64,000 nucleotides of DNA, taken from Bog-756 sp963699055. Its GTDB lineage: Bacteria > Actinomycetota > Acidimicrobiia > Acidimicrobiales > RAAP-2. The stretch spans positions 186,001 to 250,000 of the forward strand of contig CAVOTA010000002.1 in the NCBI GenBank assembly GCA_963699055.1. Direction: 5' to 3'. The translations under genes and the position numbers were made by a program. This document shows positions 29,243 through 38,649 of this stretch, piece by piece; within the stretch, counting starts at the first letter, position 1, and the number at the start of each line of letters is the position of its first letter. The notes under the pieces were generated by a model, which worked only from the letters and a program-made list of their open reading frames with translations, was not told where the DNA came from and made no database searches.

Positions 29243-29893
29243 TCAGGATCCCGCCCCCGCCGTGACCGGCCCGCCGTCGGTTCCGCCGGGCCGCTCGGGC
29301 AGGCGCGTCAACCCGTCCCACACCCGGTCCACCTCGACCGCCAGCGCCTCCGTGCCGTCCGAGTTGTCGACCACGAAGTCGGCACCCTCCAGCCGCTCGG
29401 CCCGGGACGGCTGGGCCGCCTGTCGGGCCCGGGCGTCGTCCTCGGCCATCCCCCGCAGCGTGACCAGCCGTTCGAGCGCCACCTCGGGCGGCACGTCGAC
29501 CACCACCACGGCGTCGAGGGCCAGCAGCTCCCGGTGGAACACCTTGAGGAGGGGGATGTCCATGACCACGATGCGGTCCGTGCCCCGATAGGCGTCCTTG
29601 CCCTCGATCATGGCCATGCCGATGGCCGGGTGGATGATGGCGTTGAGGGCCTCGAGCTCCTCGGGGTGCCCGAACACTTTGGCCGCAAGGGACGGACGGT
29701 CGATCCTGCCTCCGGCGTCCAGGATGTCGGCGCCGAAGCGGTCCACCAGCGGCTGGTAGGCCGGGGCGCCGGGCTCGACCACCTGGCGGGCCACCTGGTC
29801 GGCATCGACCAGTGCGGCTCCGTGGGCGACGAGGAGCCCGGCCACCGTCGACTTCCCGGCACCGATGTTGCCGGTCAGCCCGACGGTGCGCAC
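29243..29893 (-). CDS. coaE: Dephospho-CoA kinase
   Basis: This 216-aa enzyme catalyses the last step of coenzyme A synthesis. It has the P-loop GLTGNIGAGKST (residues ~5-16), VDADQVARQVVEPG, the IIHPAI segment, the VVMDIPLL strand and VVVVDVPPEVALERL before a basic helix. The start is GTG 29893, 12 bases after the stop of the upstream methyltransferase gene. coaE normally follows rpsA in actinobacteria; here they are separated by about 26 kb. Confidence 0.96.
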   Translation of the reverse strand: MRTVGLTGNIGAGKSTVAGLLVAHGAALVDADQVARQVVEPGAPAYQPLVDRFGADILDAGGRIDRPSLAAKVFGHPEELEALNAIIHPAIGMAMIEGKDAYRGTDRIVVMDIPLLKVFHRELLALDAVVVVDVPPEVALERLVTLRGMAEDDARARQAAQPSRAERLEGADFVVDNSDGTEALAVEVDRVWDGLTRLPERPGGTDGGPVTAGAGS

Positions 29894-29905
29894 GCGGCCG
29901 CCCGC

Positions 29906-30748
29906 TCAGACCGCCCGCCGCGGCCGCGAGGCCGTGGCGAACAGCACCATGGTGGTCCGGTCGAGGTCGTCGGTGACGAAGAAGTCGTCGGCCGTGATCC
30001 CGGTCGATCCACCCGAGTCCCCCCGGGCGATGACCCGGTACGCCAGCGGCAGGGCCCGGGTGTAGAAGCCGATGTACCACGAGCGCGGGATCCTGTGGCG
30101 CAGGTCGAACACGTCGAGCCGCAGGACCTTCTGCGCCTTCTCCCGTCGTGCCGTGAAGTCCGCCTTGACCTGGGGCACGGCGTCGAGGCCCTGCACGGTG
30201 ACGTCGTGGAAGTACTTCCCCAGCAGGGCGCGCAGCTCGGGCGGCTCGAACAGGTGGATGTGGAACGGGTTCTCGAAGTCGGCCGGGGCGTTCGGGGTGA
30301 GGAAGAAGACCGTGCCGTCGTCCGCCATCACCCGGGCCAGTTCGGCGACGTGTCCCTCGGGGCGGTCGAAGTGCTCGATCAGGTGGGACGAGCACGCCCA
30401 GTCGAAGCTGCCCTGGGCGAGCCCGAGGGCCAGGGCGTTCATCTGGGCCGTGGCCAGCCCGTCCCCCCGGTAGTTCGCCCGTGCCAGCTCCACGGCCTCG
30501 GCGCTGTAGTCGACACCCACCACCCGCCGGTCGGGGGCGAGGAAGCGGGCCGACTCGAACCCCTGGCCGCAGCCCACGTCGAGGACGGCGCCCGCACCCA
30601 TCCGCTCGATCACGGTGCGGTAGCCGGCCGCGTGCAGCGCCAGCAACGAGTCGGGTGTGACGCCCTCCTGGGGCCGCTCCCCCGTCAGCCGGCGCCCCTT
30701 CCGGTCGGCGGTGGCGGCCGACCCCGCCGATCCGCGACCGGGGTTCAT
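29906..30748 (-). CDS. Class I SAM-dependent methyltransferase
   Basis: This 280-aa protein has the SAM site VLDVGCGQGFESARFL (motif I), VVGVDYSAEAVELAR (motif II) and the SSHLIEHFDRPEGHVAELARVMADDG block typical of Methyltransf_11. The C-terminal ~100 residues (HIHLFEPPELRALLGKYF, then WYIGFYTRALPLAYR) are those of lipid or sugar methyltransferases found in envelope glycan clusters. It is divergent from the AftD-like gene and runs into coaE. It probably methylates a sugar or lipid in the neighbouring glycan pathway; this is inference from context. Confidence 0.9.
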   Translation of the reverse strand: MNPGRGSAGSAATADRKGRRLTGERPQEGVTPDSLLALHAAGYRTVIERMGAGAVLDVGCGQGFESARFLAPDRRVVGVDYSAEAVELARANYRGDGLATAQMNALALGLAQGSFDWACSSHLIEHFDRPEGHVAELARVMADDGTVFFLTPNAPADFENPFHIHLFEPPELRALLGKYFHDVTVQGLDAVPQVKADFTARREKAQKVLRLDVFDLRHRIPRSWYIGFYTRALPLAYRVIARGDSGGSTGITADDFFVTDDLDRTTMVLFATASRPRRAV

Positions 30749-30866
30749 CGGGCGGTCCCGTCCGGTCGTCGGTCGTGCTCGTACTGGTCCATCGGGCTCC
30801 CCGTCCTGGTGCCGGGGGCAGGTGCTGCCGTCCCGACGCTGCAGTTGTTTACACTACCGACCACTC

Positions 30867-33800
30867 GTGCCGGAACCAGGACCCACTCCCGCCGGGCCGA
30901 CCGTCCGGGACCCCGGGCGGGCCGGCTCCCTCTACGCCCGCCTGCGGTCGCCCAGCGCGCTGCGGGCCTGGGTCGACTACCTGGCGTTGGCCGTCATCGC
31001 CTTCGTGCCCATGCTGGCCGCCCAGCCCGGCGTGGTGACCGACGACACCAAGACCTACCTCTACCTGGACCCCGGCCGCTACGTCCGCCAGGCGGTGTCC
31101 GCGTGGGACCCCCACGTCGGGCTCGGCACCGTGACCCACCAGAACATCGGCTACCTGCTGCCGATGGGTCCCTTCTACTGGGCGATGGCCGAGCTGCACG
31201 TCCCCCTGTGGGTGGCCCAGCGCCTCTGGATGGGGTGCCTGCTGTACGCCGCCGGTGCCGGCGCCCTCTTCCTCTGCCGGGTGCTCGGCCTGACCGGTCC
31301 TGGCCGCTACGTGACGTCGCTGGCCTTCATGTTCACCCCGTACGTGCTCCAGTACTCGGGTCGCATCTCCGTACTCCTGATGCCGTGGTCCGGGCTGCCA
31401 TGGATGCTGGCCTTCGTCATCCTGGCCGTGCGGCGGGGCGGTTGGCGCTACCCCGCGCTGTTCGCCCTGGTGGTGGCCCTGGTGAGCGGCATCAACGCCA
31501 GTTCGATCCTCTACGTGGGCATCGCCCCGGCCCTGTGGCTCCCCTATGCCGTCCTGGTGGCGAAGGAGTCCACGTGGCGCCGGGCGTGGGGCGTGGCCTG
31601 GAAGGTGGCGGGGCTGGTCGTGCTGGTCTCGCTGTGGTGGGCCGTCGGCCTCCAGGTCGAGGCCGCCTACGGCGTGAACGTCCTCAAGTACACCGAGACG
31701 GTGCCGGCGACCAGTGGTGCCTCGCTCGCCTCGGAGATCCTGCGGGGGCTGGGCTACTGGTACTTCTACGGGACCGACCGGGTCGGCCCGTGGACCCAGA
31801 CCTCGGTCGAGTACACCCAGGACCTCGCCCTGATCGCCTTCAGCTTCACGGTGCCGGTCCTGGCCTTCCTGTCGGCCTTCGTGGCCCGATGGCGCTACCG
31901 GTCGTACTTCATCCTGGTCACCGTGGTCGGCATGGTGCTGGCCGTCGGTCCGAACCCGTACGAGCACCCCTCGAGCGTGGGCTCGGTCATCAAGAAGATC
32001 ATGGTGGACACGACGGTGGGCCTGGCCATGCGGTCGACCGACCGGGCGTCCCCCCTCATCGTGCTGTGCCTGGCGGTGTTCCTGGGCGCCGGCGTCAGCG
32101 CCGTCGCCTTCCGGGTGCGCCGGACCGGGCTGGTGATCGGGGCGTTCGCCGTGGCCGCCGTGGCCGGGGCGTCGGCGCCCCTGTGGTCGGGTCAGATCGT
32201 GGCCGACGGGTTCACCCAGCCGGCCGTCCCACCGGCCTACGTGCGCCAGGCCGCCGCCGCCCTCGACACCGCCCACCCCGGGACGCGGGTGTTCGCCATC
32301 CCGGGCAACGACTTCGGGGCCCAGCGCTGGGGCGACACCATCGACACCGTCTATCCCGGCCTGATGACCCGCCCCTTCGTGACCCACGAACAGCAGATCA
32401 TGGGCTCCCTGCCCACCGCCGACGTGCTCGAGGCCGTGGACGGCCCGATCCAGGACGGTGTCATGGACTGGAACACGCTGGCGCCGATGTCCTCCCTCCT
32501 CGACGCCGGTGACGTCCTCGTCCAGTACGACCAGGCCTACGAGCGCTACGACACCCCGCTCCCCCAGGTGCTGGCCGCACAGCTGGCCACGACCCCACCC
32601 GGACTCACCGACCCGGTGTCCTACGGCTCGCCGGTCCCCAACGTGTCGCTGCTCCCCCACTTCGACGAGGCCACCCTGGGACTGCCGGCCAATCCCGGGT
32701 GGACCGCCCCGCTGGTGTCCTACACGGTGACGGACCCCCGTCCGATCGTGCGCACCGAGACGACGGCGTCGCCGCTGGTGGTCGACGGGGACGCCAACGG
32801 CGTCGTCGCCGCCTCCTCGGTGGGACTGCTCACCGGCAACCCGACCATCCTGTACGCAGGCACCCTGGACACCGACGCCGCGCTGCGGGCCCGCACCCTC
32901 GGCGCGCCGGCCGACCTGGTGGTCACCGACACCAACCGCAAGCAGGGCTACCGGTGGAACTCGCTGAACGAGAACACCGGCTACACGGAGACGGCGGCCC
33001 AGGGCCCGGACACGTCCGACCCCAGCGACGCGCCACTCGACCTCTTCCCCGGCGCCCCCGCCGACGCCCAGACGACCACCGTCCTGCACGGAGTCTCCAC
33101 GGTCACGGCCTCGTCGTACGGCTCCTCGATCACCTACCTGCCCGAGGACCGGCCGGCGGCCGCGCTCGACGGCAACACCCAGACGGCGTGGCTGACCAAC
33201 TCGTTCGTGGGCCAGATCGGCCAGTGGTGGCAGGTGACCCTCGAGGGGCCCGACACCGTCGGCTCGCTGCAGCTGGTGCAACCCCAGACCGGGGACCCGG
33301 ACCGGCACATCACCCAGGTGACGCTCACCTTCGACGGCACCCGCCACGTGACCGTGCCGCTCGGGCTCGCCTCACGTGCAGCCACCGGGGAGACCGTGAC
33401 GTTCCCGACCGAGACCTTCCGGACGCTGCGGATCACCGTGTCGGGGGTGACGGTCGACGACCCGACCTCCCCGGTCGGGTCCCGCAGCTCGGTGGGATTC
33501 GCCGAGGTGGTCATCCCCGGCGTGTCGGTCGACGAGACGGTGTCCATGCCCCAGGACCTGCTGCGGGCCGCCGGGTCCTCGTCCCTGGCCGATCGCCTCA
33601 CGCTGGTCATGACCCGCCTGCGGGCATCGGGCACGCCGCCCCGGTCCGACGTCGAGACCTCGCTGCAGCGCACGTTCTGGCTGCCCACCGCCCGGACGTT
33701 CTCGCTGACGGGCCAGGCACGGGTCTCGCCGCTCATCCCCGACGACGAGATCGACCGGGTCGTGGGGCGACCCGGCTCCGACTACACGGGCACCGTGGCC

Positions 33801-35555
33801 TACTCGCTCGGGCGGCTCCCGAACGACCTGCGGGCCAACGCCTCGGCCACCCTCGACGACGACCCGTCGACGGTGTGGGAACCCGGGTTCGGCGCCGCCC
33901 ACCAGGCCGGGCAGTGGCTCCAGTACGAACTGCGCAAGCCCCTGGCCTTCGACCACCTCGACCTCCAGATCGTGGCCGACGGACGTCATTCGGTCCCCAC
34001 CCGCATCACGGTGTCGGCCGACAGCGGCCAGGCCACGGTGGACCTCCCCCCGCTGGCCGACGCCTCGGTGGCCGGCGGCGTGGTCGACGTCCCGGTGACC
34101 TTCCCGACGCTGCAGGGCCGCAGCATCCGGATCACGGTGGACGACGTCCGTCTCGAGAACACCCTCGACTACTACTCCCAGACCCCCATCGCCATGCCCA
34201 TCGGCATCGCCTCGGTCGGTCTGCCCGGGGTGACGGCGACCACGCCGCCCGTCGACGTCCCCTACTCGTGCCGGGGCGACCTGATCTCCGTGGACGGCGC
34301 CCCCCTGTGGGTCCAGGTGACCGGCACCACGGCCGACGCCCTCGACCGTGACCCCCTCACCATCTCGCTGTGCGGGCCCGACGCCCATGGCGTCACCCTG
34401 GGCCCCGGCGACCACACCCTGCGTTCGGCGCTCGGAAGCGTCGCCGCCTACGACGTCGACCAGCTCGTGTTCGACTCGGCACCGGGCGGCGGGGCCATGC
34501 CCCTCGCCGGCCCCACCCGTCTGGTCCCGCCGACCGTGGCCCCCTCCCCGGCCGTCACCGTCGACCGGGCGACGTCCACCGTGCTGCACCTGACGGTGCA
34601 CGGGGTGGTCACCACGCCGGGATCGACGCCCTTCGACCTCGTCCTGGGCGAGTCGATCAACAAGGGATGGACGGCCACCGTGGCCGGCGGCCCGAGCCTG
34701 GGTGCCCCCGTCCTGATCGACGCCTTCGCCAACGGGTGGCGGGTGGACCCGGTGGCACTCGCCCCCTACGTGCACGACGGCACCCTCGAGGTGGCACTCG
34801 TGTGGACACCGCAACGCACGGTGGACTGGGCACTCGTGGTGTCCGCGGTGGCGATCGTGGCCTGCGTGGTCCTCGCCGTCTGGCCGGTGGGGCGGCGCCG
34901 GCGTCGTCGCCGGCGGCACGCCCACGGTCCGGCCGCCGGCGACGGGGGTACCACCCCGGCCCACGCCACGTCCGACGGGGTGGCCGCCGTCGTCGTACCC
35001 GTCACCGTGGCCGACGACGCCGACGCGGACCAGGTCCTGGACCGCCGGCCGCGGCTCCAGCTGCCCTTCGGCGCCGAGGGGCCGCGGGCGTCCGTGGTGG
35101 TGGCGGTGGTGACGGCGGGCGTCGCCGGCGCTGTGGCCGCGGCGGTCGCCACGCCACGGGCGGGACTGGCCGTCGGCGCCGCCACCCTGGTCGTCCTCCT
35201 GGTGCCCCGTCTCCGGTTCCTGCTCGGGATCGCCGCCGTCGGGTGCGTGGCGGCGGCGGCCGTCTACGTCGCCGTCCACCAGAACCAGGCGCACGTGCCC
35301 GACAACGGGGCATGGCCGCAGTCGTTCGGCACCGCCAGCCAGTGGGCGTGGGCGGGGGTCGTCTTCCTGGGGGCGGACGGTGCCGTCGACGTGGCCCTGC
35401 GCGCCCGTCGGCGCCGACTCGACCGGGCCGCTGGCGGATCGGACGGGACCGATGGTCCGGAAGGATCCGACAGCCCCGACGCCGGGGGTGGCGCCGATGA
35501 CGGCGCCGAAGCCCCGGAGACCCCGTCGGTGCCCGAGCCGCACGCCGTGGCCTGA
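30867..35555 (+). CDS. AftD-like alpha-(1->3)-arabinofuranosyltransferase family protein
   Basis: This giant membrane protein (1562 aa) has about 11 N-terminal transmembrane segments, a GT-C style first loop with acidic residues (GVVTDDTKTYLYLDPGRYV), and a DUF3367/AftD-like core. The long extracytoplasmic part carries two discoidin (F5/8 type)-like units at about residues 755-870 (ALDGNTQTAWL ... QWWQVTLEG) and 990-1095 (ATLDDDPSTVWEP ... QWLQYELRKP). C-terminal helices (WALVVSAVAIVACVVLAV and ASVVVAVVTAGVAGAV onward) and an acidic cytoplasmic tail end it. AftD adds arabinofuranose to arabinogalactan and lipoarabinomannan in mycolata; here the acceptor is unknown. GTG 30867 is chosen because TACACT (30850-30855) lies 11 bases before it with no ribosome site, suggesting little or no leader. 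Confidence 0.85.
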   Translation: MPEPGPTPAGPTVRDPGRAGSLYARLRSPSALRAWVDYLALAVIAFVPMLAAQPGVVTDDTKTYLYLDPGRYVRQAVSAWDPHVGLGTVTHQNIGYLLPMGPFYWAMAELHVPLWVAQRLWMGCLLYAAGAGALFLCRVLGLTGPGRYVTSLAFMFTPYVLQYSGRISVLLMPWSGLPWMLAFVILAVRRGGWRYPALFALVVALVSGINASSILYVGIAPALWLPYAVLVAKESTWRRAWGVAWKVAGLVVLVSLWWAVGLQVEAAYGVNVLKYTETVPATSGASLASEILRGLGYWYFYGTDRVGPWTQTSVEYTQDLALIAFSFTVPVLAFLSAFVARWRYRSYFILVTVVGMVLAVGPNPYEHPSSVGSVIKKIMVDTTVGLAMRSTDRASPLIVLCLAVFLGAGVSAVAFRVRRTGLVIGAFAVAAVAGASAPLWSGQIVADGFTQPAVPPAYVRQAAAALDTAHPGTRVFAIPGNDFGAQRWGDTIDTVYPGLMTRPFVTHEQQIMGSLPTADVLEAVDGPIQDGVMDWNTLAPMSSLLDAGDVLVQYDQAYERYDTPLPQVLAAQLATTPPGLTDPVSYGSPVPNVSLLPHFDEATLGLPANPGWTAPLVSYTVTDPRPIVRTETTASPLVVDGDANGVVAASSVGLLTGNPTILYAGTLDTDAALRARTLGAPADLVVTDTNRKQGYRWNSLNENTGYTETAAQGPDTSDPSDAPLDLFPGAPADAQTTTVLHGVSTVTASSYGSSITYLPEDRPAAALDGNTQTAWLTNSFVGQIGQWWQVTLEGPDTVGSLQLVQPQTGDPDRHITQVTLTFDGTRHVTVPLGLASRAATGETVTFPTETFRTLRITVSGVTVDDPTSPVGSRSSVGFAEVVIPGVSVDETVSMPQDLLRAAGSSSLADRLTLVMTRLRASGTPPRSDVETSLQRTFWLPTARTFSLTGQARVSPLIPDDEIDRVVGRPGSDYTGTVAYSLGRLPNDLRANASATLDDDPSTVWEPGFGAAHQAGQWLQYELRKPLAFDHLDLQIVADGRHSVPTRITVSADSGQATVDLPPLADASVAGGVVDVPVTFPTLQGRSIRITVDDVRLENTLDYYSQTPIAMPIGIASVGLPGVTATTPPVDVPYSCRGDLISVDGAPLWVQVTGTTADALDRDPLTISLCGPDAHGVTLGPGDHTLRSALGSVAAYDVDQLVFDSAPGGGAMPLAGPTRLVPPTVAPSPAVTVDRATSTVLHLTVHGVVTTPGSTPFDLVLGESINKGWTATVAGGPSLGAPVLIDAFANGWRVDPVALAPYVHDGTLEVALVWTPQRTVDWALVVSAVAIVACVVLAVWPVGRRRRRRRRHAHGPAAGDGGTTPAHATSDGVAAVVVPVTVADDADADQVLDRRPRLQLPFGAEGPRASVVVAVVTAGVAGAVAAAVATPRAGLAVGAATLVVLLVPRLRFLLGIAAVGCVAAAAVYVAVHQNQAHVPDNGAWPQSFGTASQWAWAGVVFLGADGAVDVALRARRRRLDRAAGGSDGTDGPEGSDSPDAGGGADDGAEAPETPSVPEPHAVA

Positions 35556-35611
35556 CCGGGCGTCGCCGGTCGGGACCGGGCGGGGGGCATGACGCCGGTG
35601 GGCCGGTTGCC

Positions 35612-36928
35612 TCAGTCCGTCCGGGTCAGCGCCTCAGTGGCCAGTGCGGCCAGCGTCCCCCGGGCGGTGGCGTCCCACGTCAGCCGAGCGGCGCGGTCGA
35701 GCGCGCCGACCCCGAGCCGGCGCCGCAGGACCTCGTCGTGCAGCACCGACCCGAGTGCACGCGTCATGTCCTCGGGACCGTCGACCAGCAGGCCGGACTG
35801 ACCGTCCACCACGGCGTCCTCGTGGCCCCCGATGCGGGTGGCCACGGCCGGGGTGCCACACGCACCCGCCTCCGTCACCGTCATGCCCCAGCCCTCGCGC
35901 AGCGACGACGACGCCACCACCCAGGCGCTGCGGTACAGGTCGACCAGGGCCTCGTCGTCGACGAACCCCGGCAGCTCGATCCACGACTCCGCCCCGTGGC
36001 GCTGCAGCAGGGCCTCGAGCGCCGGACGCTCGTACCCCTCGCCGGCGATCACCGCCCGCAGCCCGGGCATGTCGGCCTTGAGGCGCGCCAGCGCCTGGAT
36101 CAGGAGGTGGAACTGCTTGACCGGCACCAGGCGTCCGACGGCGACGACCAGGGGAACCGGCGACCGCTCGCCGCCCGGGGAGAACCGTGGCTCGACCCCG
36201 GGCGGGGTCACGCTGATCCGCTCGGGCGGGAGGTGGAGCCGTTCGACGATCTCGGCCTTGGACGAGTGCGACAGCGTCACGATGCGGCTGCGGCGGTACA
36301 GCGGCGGGGCGATCCGGTGTTCGAGCAGGTGGCCGAACTCGGCCATCCCACGAGGGAGCACCATCTTCCACATCTCGGCGTGGACGTGGTGCAGGAACGT
36401 GATCTGGGGGCACCGCGACCACACCGGACTGAAGAAGGGCATCCCGTTCCAGATCTCGACCACGCCATCGCCCGTGCCGATCCGACCCACGGCGCCGGAC
36501 AGGATCGACCGCGGGAACACCGAGTAGCGACCGGCCCGCCGGATGACCCGGTACCCGTCGCGCCGCACGACCCGGCGGCCGCCGGGCACCGACGAGGTGG
36601 TCATCGACACGTCCAGTCCGGCCGCCGACCACGCCGACACCACCCGGTGGGCGTGGAGCTCGCTCCCGCCGGCCTCGGGGTCGTCGAAGTCACGCCAGGC
36701 CAGGACGTCGATGCGCTTGAGGCCCCCGCGTTCGGCGATCTCACCGATGGGCATGCCGGCGAGGAGCGGGACCGGCCCGGACTCCGGGCGGGAGCGGCCC
36801 GACGGGTGGTCCGACGAGGCGGCCGCCGACAGGGGCGACGCGCCGTCCCACGCACGGCCGAGCCGGGTCACGGACGCGTCAGCCGGGCGGCCGGCGGCCG
36901 CCCCCGACTCCCCCGGGCCCGCGTTCAC
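35612..36928 (-). CDS. Glycosyltransferase family 4
   Basis: This 438-aa GT-B enzyme has an unusual ~60-residue Ser/Pro/Gly-rich leader before IDVLAWRDFDDPEAGGSELHAHRV. The C-terminal domain shows VVAVGRLVPVKQFHLLIQAL, VIAGEGYERPALEALL, WIELPGFVDDEALVDLYRSA and the retaining nucleotide-sugar motif SLREGWGMTVTEAGACGTPAVAT (EX7E). It transfers a sugar from an NDP-sugar to a lipid-linked or glycan acceptor on the cytoplasmic side. It converges on the AftD-like gene. Confidence 0.93.
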   Translation of the reverse strand: MNAGPGESGAAAGRPADASVTRLGRAWDGASPLSAAASSDHPSGRSRPESGPVPLLAGMPIGEIAERGGLKRIDVLAWRDFDDPEAGGSELHAHRVVSAWSAAGLDVSMTTSSVPGGRRVVRRDGYRVIRRAGRYSVFPRSILSGAVGRIGTGDGVVEIWNGMPFFSPVWSRCPQITFLHHVHAEMWKMVLPRGMAEFGHLLEHRIAPPLYRRSRIVTLSHSSKAEIVERLHLPPERISVTPPGVEPRFSPGGERSPVPLVVAVGRLVPVKQFHLLIQALARLKADMPGLRAVIAGEGYERPALEALLQRHGAESWIELPGFVDDEALVDLYRSAWVVASSSLREGWGMTVTEAGACGTPAVATRIGGHEDAVVDGQSGLLVDGPEDMTRALGSVLHDEVLRRRLGVGALDRAARLTWDATARGTLAALATEALTRTD

Positions 36929-37026
36929 CGTCCCGTCCTCCCGTACCGTCCCCCAGGGTGCCGCATCGGCCGAGTGTACCGGACCGGGGTCGTGTCAACA
37001 GGGGTCCACCAGGGGCGGAGCAGTGA

Positions 37027-38649
37027 TCAGGTGCGACCGGCGATCCGCTGCCAGCCCCAGCGGGCCGTCCAGTGCTGGCCGCGGTGGCGCCGGTGGATGG
37101 CGAGGAAGGCCACCGCCATGCCGAGGGCGATGGCGCCCTGGGCGCCCAGGTCGGCCCACGCCGTCGCCACCGGGCGACCGTCGGCCGCCGTCACCAGTCC
37201 GACGGCCAAGCCCGAGCCGGCGACCAGCACCAGCACGATCCAACGCGAACCGGTGCCGAACAGGTAGTTGGTGACCAGCACGGTGAACGAGAGGCACATC
37301 ATGGCCAGCACCAGCGGGGCGAAGGCGGGGGCGGCCGTGCTCAGCCGGGCACTGAACACCAGCGTCAGGAATTGGCGGGGCACGAACACGGCGATGCCGA
37401 GCAGCACCGCCGCCGGGACGGCCAGGAAGAGCAGGGTCACCCCCAGCTGGCGGATGGCGTGCCCGCCCTCGTTCCACCGGATGGTGGCCTCGGGCAGCAG
37501 GTATGCGCCCAGGGCCAACGCACCGAAGACGAGGGCCTTGGACGCCACCGAGATCGCCGCGTAGGGCCCGACCTGGGCGTGGTCGAGCCGACCCAGCAGG
37601 ATCACGTCGACGTTCTGGAGGAGGCCGAGGAGCGCAAGTCCCACGAACGCGGCGGACACGTCGGCCAGGAGCTTGCGGCGGGCCAGGACGGCGGCGGGTG
37701 CGGTCGCCCGGACGGCGCCGGCGCCGTCCTCGACCACGGGGGCCGTGGCCGGATCGGCCCACGCCCGGCGGGCCAGCCAGTGGGCGTGGGCGGTGGCCAC
37801 CACCTCGCTGAACAGCACCCCGAGGGCGTACCCGGGGACGCCGGCCCCGGCCACCACCAGCACCACGACCAGGACGGTACGGACCCCGCCCTCGACCAGC
37901 AGGTTGCCGGCCAGGCCCCGGTAGCTGCGGTGGGCCTGCAGCAGGCCGCGGTCCACGCAGAGCAGGATCCACACCCCGGCGGCCATGAGGATCAGCACGA
38001 CGCCTTCGCCGTTGGGCAGGTGGAGCTGCCGTGCGATCCATCCCTGCAGGGCCAGCACGACCACCAGCTCGACGCCGAGTGCCACCAGGCAGAGGCGGTG
38101 GACCCGGGCCACCCAGCGGCGGACGAGGTGGGACTGGCCGGTCGTCTGGAGCCCGGTGACCCGCCGTACCACTCCCACCAGCACGGCCGATCCCGGCATG
38201 GACAGGATGAAGAAGAGCCCGAGGAGCTGGGCCAGCTCGCCGTAGGCCTGGGACGGGAGGAGCCGGGCGACGGCGATGACGACGAGGGCGGCGGCCACGT
38301 TGACGGCCATGCCGGCCACCGCCACCGGGCCCGCCTCCAGCAGACCTGCCTTCATGCTGTCGTCCCCGGCGGCCCGGCCCGGAGCCTGCGTGTCGGGCGG
38401 CAGGGTGACCATCGGGCCACCGGCGGCGGCGATGCCCGGGGCCGGGCCGAAGGCCATCGACTCGGCGATCGGGTCCACGACGGTGTCGACCTCGTCGAGG
38501 ATCAGGTCGAGACCGGTGTCACCCTCCGGTTCGGGGTCGTTCCGTCCGGCGGCCCCGTCGGCACCCGGCTGCGCCCCCCGGTCGTCCACCGTCGTCCCGG
38601 CGTCAGTCGGCGCGTCGGGGCAGGATCGGGGCGTCCCGACCGGTGCCAC
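37027..38649 (-). CDS. Lipid-linked oligosaccharide flippase (MOP/Wzx-like)
   Basis: This 540-aa protein has a disordered, acidic N-terminal ~100 residues followed by about 12-14 transmembrane segments of the MATE/MviN/Wzx superfamily (GMAVNVAAALVVIAVARLL, SMPGSAVLVGVVRRV, NVDVILLGRLDHAQVGPYAAISVASKALVFGALALG and others). Such proteins flip undecaprenyl-linked glycans across the membrane. The frame starts 47 bases inside the upstream gene at GTG 38649. Internal starts (for example ATG 38457) are possible because the first 100 residues lack conserved sequence. It is a good partner for the glycosyltransferases around it. Confidence 0.88.
   Translation of the reverse strand: MAPVGTPRSCPDAPTDAGTTVDDRGAQPGADGAAGRNDPEPEGDTGLDLILDEVDTVVDPIAESMAFGPAPGIAAAGGPMVTLPPDTQAPGRAAGDDSMKAGLLEAGPVAVAGMAVNVAAALVVIAVARLLPSQAYGELAQLLGLFFILSMPGSAVLVGVVRRVTGLQTTGQSHLVRRWVARVHRLCLVALGVELVVVLALQGWIARQLHLPNGEGVVLILMAAGVWILLCVDRGLLQAHRSYRGLAGNLLVEGGVRTVLVVVLVVAGAGVPGYALGVLFSEVVATAHAHWLARRAWADPATAPVVEDGAGAVRATAPAAVLARRKLLADVSAAFVGLALLGLLQNVDVILLGRLDHAQVGPYAAISVASKALVFGALALGAYLLPEATIRWNEGGHAIRQLGVTLLFLAVPAAVLLGIAVFVPRQFLTLVFSARLSTAAPAFAPLVLAMMCLSFTVLVTNYLFGTGSRWIVLVLVAGSGLAVGLVTAADGRPVATAWADLGAQGAIALGMAVAFLAIHRRHRGQHWTARWGWQRIAGRT

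Noticed and set aside
30657..30866. N-terminal extension of the AftD-like reading frame back to 30657
   Set aside because: The extension overlaps the divergent methyltransferase start (30748) and reads as Arg/Pro-rich shadow; GTG 30867 gives the family N-terminus.
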